From NCBI RefSeq assembly GCF_000757425.2, contig NZ_JPKR02000004.1, positions 496,001 through 560,000 of the forward strand: a DNA stretch of 64,000 bases. The letters are read 5' to 3'. The notes beneath the pieces were generated by a model. The model was not told where the DNA came from, searched no databases, and saw only the letters and a list, made by a program, of their open reading frames with translations. Below are positions 46,840 to 56,203 of this stretch, in pieces; positions within the stretch are counted from its first letter, which is position 1; each line of letters starts with the position of its first letter. Source of the stretch: Tatumella morbirosei. GTDB taxonomy: Bacteria > Pseudomonadota > Gammaproteobacteria > Enterobacterales > Enterobacteriaceae. The position numbers were made by a program, and so were the translations under genes.

Positions 46840-49473
46840 TTGAAAATGTTAGCCTCGGTAGTTGAACAGTGCAGCGCTGTCCGCAGTTGTAAAAAACTGT
46901 GGGTTCCGGTGCTCAGTAGCACACTGATGATAGCGCCGGTTGCCCTGGCTTCCTCTCCGCCCCCTGTACAGATCATCACGGAATATGCGGACGGGACGGG
47001 GGAAACTTCGGTGGTCAGATTTAACAGTGCTTTTGTTCACGGGCTGACCATTGATGTTGGCAGCTTTTCCTCCGGAAACCCGGTGCCGCCAGGCAAGACA
47101 TCTGTCAATATTATTGTTAACGGGCAGACCCGTGGGCGCTTTTACGTCTACTTTGTCCCGGTGACCGGCAGTGATAGTGCGCAGCCTTGCTTCTCGTTTG
47201 ATGAGTTGCAGCAGTTTGGGATCAATCCGCCGCTGATGGGGCATCGCCCTCAGTCGACTAACGATAAGGCTGCACAGTGCAGCCGGCTGGAACAATGGGT
47301 GGAAGGGGGGAGCACTCAGTACGATCAGTCTGACTTTAATCTGCAACTGGCGGTCCCTCAGGTCTATTTAATTAAATATCCGCAAGGGTATATCGACCCG
47401 TCCAGATGGGACAGTGGTTCCAACGTTATTTTTTTAGACTACAGCACCAATTTTTATAGCCAACAGTTATCAAAAGCCTACAGTGGCGGCAGAGGGCATA
47501 GTGTCAGTGCTAACCTGGGGTTATTGACCGGGATTAATGTTTACGGCTGGCGATTCAGAACCCGTTCAACCAGTATTCTCTCTGACACTTCATCTGCGAA
47601 AACCGACAACCTCTATACCTGGGTTCAACGGGATATCCCACAGCTGAAAGGGCAACTGACACTGGGAGAAACCACGACCGAGGGAGAGCTGTTTGACAGC
47701 GTTGGGTTACGGGGCGTTCAGCTGGCTTCGGACGACCGTATGCTGCCGGAAGGGTTACGTAGTTATTCCCCGGTCATTCGGGGAACCGCCGAAACCAATG
47801 CCAGGGTCCAGGTCACACAGCGTGGACAGCTTATTTATGAAACCACGGTTCCTCCCGGCCCTTTCGAGCTGAACAGTGTCGGAGCCATGGGATATGGTGG
47901 TGATTTGCAGGTGACCATTATCGAAGCAGACGGCCAGCGTCGTAGCAGTCTTGTCCCATTCTCTGCCCCGCCAATGCTGCTGCATGCCGGTGTTTCCCGC
48001 TATTCTGTTGCGGCCGGAGAACTGGCAGAAAGCGGAATGCAGAAAAAGCCCTGGTTTTTACAGGCGTTCTATCAGTACGGGTTAGGCAACCTTTATACCT
48101 TATATGGTGGCGGGCAGTTTTCGGAAAATTATCTGTCGGTTGCTGCCGGACACTCATTTAATACGCCGTTGGGCGGGGTATCGATGAATATTACCCGCGC
48201 CAAAAGCCGCTTAAAGAATAATAAAACCTCTACCGGGAATAGTTTTAATCTTGGATTCAGCAAATATATGGATATTACCGGCACTAATATCAATCTGGCG
48301 GCTTACCGTTACTCATCGCGGGGCTTCTATTCACTGCGGGATGCGGCTGCCGAACGCTACGGAATGTACCGTGATTACTACCTGACTGACTATCGGACAA
48401 AGCAGCGCTTTTCTTTAAATATCTCTCAGCCGCTACCGTGGAACAGTCGTATTACACTGTCCGGAAGTTTTTACCAGTACTGGAATGATCGTCGTCCGGT
48501 GAATCAATATGCCATCACTTTCAGTAAATCACATCCATGGTTTTCGTGGTCGATCGGGGTAGGGCGTAGCTTTGACGGTGAGGGGAATAACAATAACAGT
48601 ATTCTGCTGTCGGCCAGTATTCCTCTGAGCCCCCGGTATAACATCAGTGATAAACCGTTGTTTAACAGTTTTTATTCAACATTCAGCCACGACAGTAGTG
48701 GTAATAACTTCCTGCAGATGAATGCCTCGGGAAGCCGGGGTGAACAAAATGCGCTGAGTTACGGTATCGGGACGACAACGACGAAAAGCCGGGATGATAC
48801 GACCCACTATGCATTTAATGGCAACGGTAGCTACAACACGGCCGCGGGGCAGTTTAGTTCGACCCTGTCGGTGGGCGATCAGTCACGACAGTTATCACTC
48901 AGCGCCAACGGCAGTCTGGTCGGGCACAGCGGCGGAATCACTGCCGGGCCTACGCTGGGTGATTACCCGTTCGCTATTGTCAATGCGCCAGGGGCAACCG
49001 GAGCCCGTCTGATGAATGGTTATGGGGCGGAAATCGACAGCCGGGGTTATGCCATCGCTCCGTCATTAACGCCTTATCGTGAAAATCAGGTATCGGTGAA
49101 TACCCGTGGTCTGCCGGATACGGTGGATGTGCTGGAAAATGAACAGGTGGTTGTTCCGCGTATGGGAGCGGCGATACCCGTCAAAGTAAAAACGATTGTC
49201 GGAAAACCTCTGATTTTGGTTATTCGTGATGTGTCAGGAAATTTCCTGCCTATTGGCAGCCAACTGGTCGATGGCGAAGGGGCTTCAATGGGCATTGTGG
49301 GTCAGGGGGGAATGGCTTTTATACGTGGGTGGAATGCAGCGACGGCCCATCTGTATGTCAATTCGGCCACCAATACCCGGCTTTGTACCATCGGCACCAG
49401 CCAGGCGGTCGCCAAAATAATGGCCTCAGGCACAGACGGCAAGCTCAGCCGTGCGGAGGTGATATGTCGCTAA
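46840..49473 (+). CDS. Outer-membrane fimbrial usher (FimD family)
   Basis: The usher exports and orders pilin subunits. I place the start at TTG 46840, with AAGGAG about nine bases upstream (ATG 46846 is an alternative; the frame is open from 46765), giving about 877 residues. Signal peptide around LSSTLMIAPVALAS. N-terminal domain around VRFNSAFVHGLTIDVGSF, then the 24-strand barrel with plug: GVQLASDDRMLPEGLRSYSP, VTQRGQLIYETTVPPGPF, VVPRMGAAIPVKVKTIVG. It overlaps the minor pilin gene by 10 bases. Confidence 0.92.
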   Translation: MKMLASVVEQCSAVRSCKKLWVPVLSSTLMIAPVALASSPPPVQIITEYADGTGETSVVRFNSAFVHGLTIDVGSFSSGNPVPPGKTSVNIIVNGQTRGRFYVYFVPVTGSDSAQPCFSFDELQQFGINPPLMGHRPQSTNDKAAQCSRLEQWVEGGSTQYDQSDFNLQLAVPQVYLIKYPQGYIDPSRWDSGSNVIFLDYSTNFYSQQLSKAYSGGRGHSVSANLGLLTGINVYGWRFRTRSTSILSDTSSAKTDNLYTWVQRDIPQLKGQLTLGETTTEGELFDSVGLRGVQLASDDRMLPEGLRSYSPVIRGTAETNARVQVTQRGQLIYETTVPPGPFELNSVGAMGYGGDLQVTIIEADGQRRSSLVPFSAPPMLLHAGVSRYSVAAGELAESGMQKKPWFLQAFYQYGLGNLYTLYGGGQFSENYLSVAAGHSFNTPLGGVSMNITRAKSRLKNNKTSTGNSFNLGFSKYMDITGTNINLAAYRYSSRGFYSLRDAAAERYGMYRDYYLTDYRTKQRFSLNISQPLPWNSRITLSGSFYQYWNDRRPVNQYAITFSKSHPWFSWSIGVGRSFDGEGNNNNSILLSASIPLSPRYNISDKPLFNSFYSTFSHDSSGNNFLQMNASGSRGEQNALSYGIGTTTTKSRDDTTHYAFNGNGSYNTAAGQFSSTLSVGDQSRQLSLSANGSLVGHSGGITAGPTLGDYPFAIVNAPGATGARLMNGYGAEIDSRGYAIAPSLTPYRENQVSVNTRGLPDTVDVLENEQVVVPRMGAAIPVKVKTIVGKPLILVIRDVSGNFLPIGSQLVDGEGASMGIVGQGGMAFIRGWNAATAHLYVNSATNTRLCTIGTSQAVAKIMASGTDGKLSRAEVICR

Positions 49474-50033
49474 GTTTACGCTATTCAGCCCTTTACTGTT
49501 GCCGGTATCTGTTGCTGTCGGTTGGTTGTTTTTCGGCTCAGGCAGTGACTTTTGGTACACCGCTGAATGTGGATTTTCAGGGAGTATTTGTCGATGAAAC
49601 CTGTGATGTGGTGATAAATGGCAACAGCAGCACCGAGACAGTTATCATGCCAAGGGTTTCCAATATTACCCTGAGAAATAACGGAGGAGAGGCCGGCAGT
49701 ACACCTTTTAGTATCCGACTGGAGGGATGTCCGTCGGGTAAAACGATGAAACTGGTATTCAACAGTGATCCGGCAGCGATGGATAATACAACCGGAAATC
49801 TGCTGAATCAGACCGGGACAGGCTACAGTCGCAATGTTCAGGTTCGCGTACGTAATGAAAGCGGTGCTCAGATGGTGATTAATGATTCCGCAACGGCACA
49901 GGATTATGTCATTCCGGTCGCGGGAGGGGCGGTGAGTCATCAGTTTAGTGTGAGCTATTTCTCTGCACGACCGCTCGCCGCGACTTCTGGTGATGTGCAT
50001 TCGGTAGCCAGTATCACCGTCGATTATCAGTAG
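49464..50033 (+). CDS. Minor fimbrial subunit
   Basis: ATG 49464 (GGAGGTG upstream) gives 189 residues with a signal peptide (YLLLSVGCFSAQA). The pilin fold shows in FQGVFVDETCDVVINGNSS, the second Cys in RLEGCPSG, and the end SVASITVDYQ with penultimate Tyr. It overlaps the usher gene. It could be a tip or adaptor subunit joining the shaft to the adhesin at 37182-38174. Confidence 0.85.
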   Translation: MSLSLRYSALYCCRYLLLSVGCFSAQAVTFGTPLNVDFQGVFVDETCDVVINGNSSTETVIMPRVSNITLRNNGGEAGSTPFSIRLEGCPSGKTMKLVFNSDPAAMDNTTGNLLNQTGTGYSRNVQVRVRNESGAQMVINDSATAQDYVIPVAGGAVSHQFSVSYFSARPLAATSGDVHSVASITVDYQ

Positions 50034-50139
50034 TACAGGCACTGAGCGGTAGGGCGCTTACGCTGTCCTGTTCTAATGACACGTAACAGTTGCCTGTAAC
50101 AGTGTTGTAATTTTCTTCAACCAGAGAGTAACAGCCATT

Positions 50140-50667
50140 ATGTCTAAGGAAAATTCACAGAAGTTTATCGCCAGGAATCGTTCTCCACGGGTGCAGATTG
50201 AATATGATGTTGAAGTGTATGGCAGCGAAAAAAAGATTGAACTGCCATTTGTCATGGGCGTGCTGGCCGATTTATCCGGACTGAGCAAAATCCCCCAGCC
50301 TGCAGCAGAAGAGAGAAAATTCCTCAACATTGATATTGATAATTTTGATGAGCGGATGAAAGCGATCCAACCACGGGTAGCTTTCACAGTGCCTAATACC
50401 CTGAGCGACGGCGGGGTGATCCCTGTCGATATGACGTTTGAAAGCATTGATGATTTCCTGCCAGATGCGATTGCGCGCAAGGTCCCTGCGTTGGCAGAAC
50501 TTCTGCTGGCCCGCACACAACTGGCAAACCTTCAGACTTATATGGATGGTAAAGCTGGGGCAGAGAGTCTGGTCATGAATATTTTGCAGGATAAAACACT
50601 GCTTGCCAGTCTGGCGAACAGGCCTGATGTACAAGACTGTTCTTCTGAGGAACAGGAAAACAGATAA
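50140..50667 (+). CDS. tssB: T6SS small sheath protein TssB (VipA)
   Basis: TssB pairs with TssC to form the contractile sheath. 175 residues with the family start KFIARNRSPRVQIEYDVE, LPFVMGVLADLSG and FLNIDIDNFDERMKAIQPR. It is 16 bases upstream of tssC, the usual order. It begins a rightward core block (tssBC, hcp, tssJKLM, vgrG). Confidence 0.95.
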   Translation: MSKENSQKFIARNRSPRVQIEYDVEVYGSEKKIELPFVMGVLADLSGLSKIPQPAAEERKFLNIDIDNFDERMKAIQPRVAFTVPNTLSDGGVIPVDMTFESIDDFLPDAIARKVPALAELLLARTQLANLQTYMDGKAGAESLVMNILQDKTLLASLANRPDVQDCSSEEQENR

Positions 50668-50683
50668 TCCGGAGGAATCGGAG

Positions 50684-52183
50684 ATGGCTATTCAGGAAGA
50701 AAAAGCACTACAACCCATGATGACAACCACAGAAGCAGGAGATTTCAGTGCGTTGTTGGCGAAAGAGTTTAAGCCCCGCAGCCGGCAGACCCAGTCCGCG
50801 GTCGAAAATGCGGTGAAAACCCTGGCAGAACAGGCGCTGGCCAGTTCCCTGATACCCCAGGATGACGCTTATCTGAACATTGCGGCACTGATTGCTGAAA
50901 TAGATCGTAAGCTGACGCAGCAAATTAATCTGATACTGCATCACTCCCAGTTTCAGACGCTGGAAAGTGCATGGCGTGGACTGCATTATCTGGTTTCGAA
51001 CTCAGAAACGGATGAAAAATTAAAACTGCGTTTTATGGATATTTCCAAGCAAACGCTGAGACGTAACATAAAGCGCTATAAAGGCATAGCCTGGGACCAG
51101 AGCCCGCTGTTTAAACAAATCTACGAAGAAGAATACGGGCAGTTGGGTGGGGAACCTTACGGATGCCTGGTCGCCGATTATTATTTTGATCACTCGCCAC
51201 CTGATGTTGATTTGCTGGCCTCTATTGCTCAGATTGCAGCCTCTGCACATGTTCCGTTTATCTCGGGTGCCGCCCCGGCGGTAATGCAGATGGAAAGCTG
51301 GCAGGAGTTGGCTAACCCGCGGGATCTCACCAAAATATTTACCCAAAACCTGGAATATGCGGCCTGGAATACATTACGGCAGTCTGAAGATGCCCGTTAT
51401 ATCGGCCTGGCAATGCCACGTTTTCTGGCCCGTCTGCCCTATGGGGTTGCTACCCAGCCGGTGGCCGCGTTCAGCTTTGAAGAGGCGACTGACGGTGCGG
51501 ATCACAGCAAGTATGTGTGGGCGAATGCCGCCTATTCCATGGCAGTGAATGTGAATCGTTCATTCAGGCAGTATGGCTGGTGCACTATGATCCGCGGGGT
51601 GGAAAGTGGCGGGCTGGTGGAGAATCTGCCCTGCCACACCTTCCCGACCGATGACGGCGGGATTGATATTAAATGTCCGACAGAAATTGCGATATCCGAT
51701 CGCCGTGAAGCGGAGCTGGCAAAAAATGGGTTTATTCCGTTGATTCACCGTAAAAATACCGGCTACGCCGCATTTATTGGTGCTCAGTCGTTACAGAAAC
51801 CGGCGGGATATTATGATGCGGATGCCACGGCTAATGCCAGCCTCTCAGCGCGTCTGCCTTATTTATTCGCCTGTACCCGATTTGCTCACTATCTGAAATG
51901 TATTGTCAGGGACAAAATAGGCAGCTTTAAAGAACGTGAAGAGATGCAAAAATGGCTGAACAACTGGATCATGAATTATGTAGACGGAGATCCGACAAAT
52001 TCTTCTCAGGAAACTAAAGCCAGGAGACCCCTGGCCGCGGCTGAGGTTATTGTCGAGGATGCAGAAGATAATCCGGGATATTATCAGGCGAAATTCTTTC
52101 TGCGCCCTCATTTTCAGTTGGAAGGTCTGACGGTATCACTGAGGATGGTTGCCCGACTTCCTTCACTAAAAGATGTTGCCTGA
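50684..52183 (+). CDS. tssC: T6SS large sheath protein TssC (VipB)
   Basis: 499 residues from ATG 50684 (GGAGGAATCGGAG upstream). Family segments: FQTLESAWRGLHYLV, LRRNIKRYKGIAWDQSPLFK, YEEEYGQLGGEPYGCLVADY, RFLARLPYG and the C-terminal FFLRPHFQLEGLTVSLRMVARLP region. The C-terminal part forms the ClpV- and tube-interacting layers of the sheath. Intact. Confidence 0.96.
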   Translation: MAIQEEKALQPMMTTTEAGDFSALLAKEFKPRSRQTQSAVENAVKTLAEQALASSLIPQDDAYLNIAALIAEIDRKLTQQINLILHHSQFQTLESAWRGLHYLVSNSETDEKLKLRFMDISKQTLRRNIKRYKGIAWDQSPLFKQIYEEEYGQLGGEPYGCLVADYYFDHSPPDVDLLASIAQIAASAHVPFISGAAPAVMQMESWQELANPRDLTKIFTQNLEYAAWNTLRQSEDARYIGLAMPRFLARLPYGVATQPVAAFSFEEATDGADHSKYVWANAAYSMAVNVNRSFRQYGWCTMIRGVESGGLVENLPCHTFPTDDGGIDIKCPTEIAISDRREAELAKNGFIPLIHRKNTGYAAFIGAQSLQKPAGYYDADATANASLSARLPYLFACTRFAHYLKCIVRDKIGSFKEREEMQKWLNNWIMNYVDGDPTNSSQETKARRPLAAAEVIVEDAEDNPGYYQAKFFLRPHFQLEGLTVSLRMVARLPSLKDVA

Positions 52184-52325
52184 AAACGGCAATAAACGAT
52201 TGAATATCTGACCAGAAAAGAACCTGCAGATATATTACTCAGGATTACAGGGGAATGTTTTTTCTGTGTTCTGATATTCAATTCCATTATCACTTGTTTC
52301 ACGAACTGTTCATAAAAGGATTATT

Positions 52326-52811
52326 ATGGCTCAGGATATGTTTTTAAAAATAGAAGGCATTGAAGGTGAATCACTGGATGCCACCCACAAAAATGAAATT
52401 GAAGTGCTTACCTGGAGTTGGGAGAGTCTTCAGCATTCAAATATGCACAGCGGTTCTGGTGGGGGGGCCGGAAAAGCGACAGTAGAGGATTTTAATTTTT
52501 CTCATTATGTCGATAAGTCCAGCCCTAACTTATTAAATTTCTGTTTGTCAGGTAAGCATATTAAAAATATTGATTTTGTGATACGAAAAGCGGGAGGTGA
52601 CCCCCTGGAATATCTGACGATAAAATTCAGTGATGCCATCATTACCCGGGTGAACCTCTCAGGTAATGCCAGTAATGATGACCGCCCTGTAGAGGAAGTG
52701 ACCTTCTCTTTCACTAAGTTCACTGAGGATTACGTCATACAAAATGCCGAAGGTAACAAGTCTGGGATTATTTCGGCCAGTTATGACATTAAAGCTAATC
52801 AGAAAAACTAA
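52326..52811 (+). CDS. hcp: T6SS tube protein Hcp (TssD)
   Basis: Hcp hexamers stack into the inner tube that is fired with VgrG. 161 residues with MAQDMFLKIEGIEGES, EVLTWSWESLQ and VEEVTFSFTKFTEDYV, all typical. A 142-base upstream gap suggests its own promoter, as often seen for the abundant Hcp. An AAAAGGA site precedes the ATG. A REP-like hairpin follows the stop. Confidence 0.95.
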   Translation: MAQDMFLKIEGIEGESLDATHKNEIEVLTWSWESLQHSNMHSGSGGGAGKATVEDFNFSHYVDKSSPNLLNFCLSGKHIKNIDFVIRKAGGDPLEYLTIKFSDAIITRVNLSGNASNDDRPVEEVTFSFTKFTEDYVIQNAEGNKSGIISASYDIKANQKN

Positions 52812-52818
52812 TCGTTAT

Positions 52819-52843
52819 GCCGGATGGCGGCGTGGCATCCGGC
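52819..52843 (+). repeat. REP-like palindrome after hcp
   Basis: GCCGGATG (52819-52826) and CATCCGGC (52836-52843) around GCGGCGTGG-type loop resemble the enteric REP/PU element consensus. No T-run. It may stabilise the hcp mRNA 3' end and limit read-through into tssJ, which starts 123 bases later. Confidence 0.5.
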
Positions 52844-52966
52844 AGTATTCGTGAGAACGAAAAGCTCATCTTAAGATAATAGTGACTGCCTGTGAATTAT
52901 CTGCAGTGAGAGAATTACTGTGACTGGCGGGAATTATCAGGGCTTAGGAGCAGGATATAAAGGATA

Positions 52967-53464
52967 ATGATAAGACCGATGTTATTGGTGATAATGATCA
53001 CTGTTTCTGCTTCCTGTAGTTTTTTTCGCCCTGAAACATCCGGAGGGATTATTAATGTCACATTAACAGCTGATGGCGATATTAATCCGAATATTTCAGG
53101 GGAACCGGCCCCTTTGCGTATTATGCTGTTCAGTCTGACAGACACTGAATTTTTCACGCAGAGCAATTACTTTGATTTTACTGGCAGGAGGCAAGGCTCT
53201 TTACAAAATGGAATTACAAAGTTGTATGACGGGGTATTAACACCCGGAGAAACAAGGACGTTGTCGCTGCATATTACAGAACAGGTTGCGGCAATTGGTG
53301 TGATCGGTGGCTATCGTGAAATTGAACATGCGCGCTGGAAATCCAGTGTAAAACTTTCGCCCGGCTGGAAGCCAACAGTGTGGCGCAGGCTAATTCTCCC
53401 GCAACACAACGTCTTTTATGCGCATTTTCAAAAATCCGAACTGACTATTGGTGAAACGGAATGA
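52967..53464 (+). CDS. tssJ: T6SS outer-membrane lipoprotein TssJ
   Basis: TssJ anchors the TssL-TssM membrane complex to the outer membrane. 165 residues with lipoprotein signal (LLVIMITVSASC, Cys near residue 17) and a beta-sandwich domain including NVTLTADGDINPN and PLRIMLFSLTDTEFF, which match the TssJ family. Three bases separate its stop from the tssK start. Confidence 0.9.
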   Translation: MIRPMLLVIMITVSASCSFFRPETSGGIINVTLTADGDINPNISGEPAPLRIMLFSLTDTEFFTQSNYFDFTGRRQGSLQNGITKLYDGVLTPGETRTLSLHITEQVAAIGVIGGYREIEHARWKSSVKLSPGWKPTVWRRLILPQHNVFYAHFQKSELTIGETE

Positions 53465-53467
53465 ACC

Positions 53468-54817
53468 ATGAAAACGAATAAAGTCGTCTGGAGTGAGGGG
53501 CTTTTCCTACGCCCACAAATTTTTCAGCAACAGGAGCGTTATCTCGAATATTTTATTCACCGTCGCTCCGGTTCATCAGGCATTTTTTTCTGGGGTTTTA
53601 GCCGCTGTGAAACAGACCATGAGGCGCTGAAATACGGAAAACTCGTCATGCGCAGTGCCGTGGGTGTTTTCCCCGATGGTACGCCGTTTGATTTGCCCGG
53701 CCATGCGGCATTACCTGTGCCAGTAACCTTACAGCCCTCAGATGCCGGTAAGGTGTTCTGGCTGGCCGTGCCGCTGCGGTTAGATAACTGTGATGAGACC
53801 ATTTTTAATCCCGATGAACCGGGCTCTTTGGCCAGATTTTGCGCCATGGAGGAAGATATCTGCGACAGTAACGCGATCCGCCAGGGGGTAAAACCTGTTC
53901 AGCTGGGCAGATTACGGCTGGCACTCCGTTCTGAAACGGAAATGAATGAATCATGGATTGGCCTGCCCGTAGCCCGTGTCAGGACAATCCGCCCTGATGG
54001 CAGTGTGGAACTGCATGATGATGATTACCTGCCGCCTGTCACTCAGCTCGGGACCAGCGCTTTACTGACCGACTGGTTGAATCATTTGAGCGGGCTTTTG
54101 AAGATTCGGGCAGAAATGCTGGCCAGCTATTTGTCGTCAGGTCAGGGAGCTACTGTTGCCGGCGGAGACCTGACAGATTATCTGTTATTGCAGATTTTTA
54201 ATAATTACCAGGTGCAACTGGATTGCCTGAAACAGATTCCTGAATCTTCACCGCTAAGGTTCTACCAGACTCTGGCGTCCCTGGCTGCCGAATTATCGAC
54301 TTATATTCGGGTCGACAGCAGGAGACCCTCGCCTTTACCGGGTTATCAGCATTCACAGTTATATCTCTCTCTGCGTCCATTGGTTGACGAAGTTCATGAT
54401 CTGTTGAACCAGGTATTAGTCAGAGCCGGGGAGATGATTGAGTTACAGCCGCAGGGCAATGGCCTGTGGACGGCGAAGCTGCTACCGGCAGAATTTGCTG
54501 CATTTTCGGCAGTCGTTCTGGCCGTTCAGGCCGGAATGGCTCCCGATATCCTGCAACAGCAGTTTGTATCGCAAAGTAAAATCAGCTCCCCCCAACAACT
54601 TCCGGAACTGGTGCGTTCTCATCTGTCGGGGCTGTTGTTGCTGCCATTACGCCAGCCTCCCAGGCAGATTCCGTGCCAGGCGGGTTATGTCTATTTCGAA
54701 TTACTGCGTGACAGTGATATCTGGCGCAGCATCGCTGCCAGCGGTGCACTGGCTCTGCATGTTGCCGGGCATTTTCCGGGCCTGAGCATGGAACTTTGGG
54801 GGATCAGAGCATCATGA
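53468..54817 (+). CDS. tssK: T6SS baseplate protein TssK
   Basis: TssK trimers connect the baseplate to the TssJLM membrane complex. 449 residues beginning VVWSEGLFLRPQIFQQQERYLE, the family hallmark. The region ending FYQTLASLAAELSTYI and the C-terminal YVYFELLRDSDIWRSI and ALHVAGHFPGLSMELWGI are typical. It overlaps tssL by 4 bases (ATGA). Confidence 0.95.
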   Translation: MKTNKVVWSEGLFLRPQIFQQQERYLEYFIHRRSGSSGIFFWGFSRCETDHEALKYGKLVMRSAVGVFPDGTPFDLPGHAALPVPVTLQPSDAGKVFWLAVPLRLDNCDETIFNPDEPGSLARFCAMEEDICDSNAIRQGVKPVQLGRLRLALRSETEMNESWIGLPVARVRTIRPDGSVELHDDDYLPPVTQLGTSALLTDWLNHLSGLLKIRAEMLASYLSSGQGATVAGGDLTDYLLLQIFNNYQVQLDCLKQIPESSPLRFYQTLASLAAELSTYIRVDSRRPSPLPGYQHSQLYLSLRPLVDEVHDLLNQVLVRAGEMIELQPQGNGLWTAKLLPAEFAAFSAVVLAVQAGMAPDILQQQFVSQSKISSPQQLPELVRSHLSGLLLLPLRQPPRQIPCQAGYVYFELLRDSDIWRSIAASGALALHVAGHFPGLSMELWGIRAS

Positions 54818-56191
54818 CCAGTGACCAATACTCTGAAGATTCTCAAACCACCCGTGCTGCAGGTACTGACAGTGACCACTCCGCACAATCCTGGGGCGAT
54901 TTTTTACTGGACCGCCAGGATATCTGGGAGTCAGGAGATTCTGCAAATCATACCGCGCCTGGCTCTGAACCCTGGACAACAGCCAGTCTGTCGCCAGAAC
55001 TCAGCGCACTGCTCCTGTCTGTGGAGGCCGACAGGCAGACCCCCGAATCTATTCTTTCTGCCGCTTGCCCACTGCAGCAAGCCTGCGCGCCGTTGCTAAG
55101 GGTACTGGCTGACCTTCCGGATTCGATTGAAGATCTCCAACATGTTCTATGGCTGAAAGAGATCCTCAAAAGTGAAATAACCCGGTTCACCCAGCTATGC
55201 GACGAAATTAATATTCCCTGGAAGAAAATGGCCATTGTGCGTTACTGCCTGTGTACAGCTCTGGATGAGGCAGCGCACAGTAAAACGTGGGGGGTTGCGA
55301 CCGGCTGGTCACAGAGTAACCTTCTGAATTATTTCGAGAATGATAACGATGGTGGTAATAAATTTTTCCTGCTGATTGGCCGGATTTCAATGCATCCTGC
55401 TGACTATTCCGATGTACTGAATATCCTGTTACGCATTCTGGGGCTGGGATTCGAGGGACGTTACAGCATTTTACCCGAAGGGGACCGGCAACTTTACGGG
55501 ATCCGTCAGCGTCTGCTGGTGCTGGCGGAGAACTACCAGAAAACCGCCCAGCTACCGGTGATTATGGGGGATTTGCCCGGAGATCCCCCACTTCCTGCCA
55601 GGCGATTTGCTGTTTCCTGGCCTAATGGTCTGGTGTTCGCGGTTGTGATACTCGGTGCTGTCTGGCTGGCAGAAAAAATGGTGCTGTTTGCTGAAAAGCA
55701 GCCACTGATTGCCGGGATTTATGCGCTACAGAATTTTCGCTATCCATCGCCGGTCACTGTGAGCCGGTTGCGCCTGACAGACCTGTTACAGGAAGAGATT
55801 CGTAACAACTTACTCACGGTGAATGAGACTCCGCAACAGAGTCATGTGACGTTGCAGGGGGACACCTCTTTTCGATCCGGCTCCGCATTATTGTCTCCTG
55901 CGACCAGCAATCTGCTAAAAAAAAATCGCTCGGCAGATCATTCGGGTTAACGGACGGGTAGTGATTGTGGGGCACACCGATGCGCTGCCGGTCCGTTATT
56001 CCGCCTTTCCTGATAATCAACAGTTATCACTACAGCGTGCAGCGGCGGTTGCCAGACTGTTTACACAGAATGGGCTTGAGGAGAACAACATAACGGTCCG
56101 GGGGCTGGCCGACCAGCAGCCAGTCAGTAGTAACTCCACCGTGGCAGGCCGGGCTAAAAATCGCCGGGTTGAGCTTTTTGTCACTTATTAG
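54814..56191 (+). pseudogene. tssL: T6SS inner-membrane protein TssL with OmpA-type domain, interrupted in an A9 run
   Basis: From ATG 54814 the first frame encodes the DotU-type domain (YCLCTALDEAAHSKTWG, GGNKFFLLIGRI), a membrane helix (about residues 270-290) and TSFRSGSALLSPATSNLL, and stops at 55950. The OmpA-like peptidoglycan-binding end (VVIVGHTDALPVRY...AKNRRVELFV) is in another frame and stops at 56191. The switch lies in A9 at 55917-55925: eight As would restore KKIARQIIRVNGRVVIVGHTD. So a one-base insertion relative to the intact gene, about 458 residues. Transcriptional slippage on A9 could still yield some full-length product. Confidence 0.88.
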
Positions 56192-56203
56192 GTGAGGTTC
56201 TCA

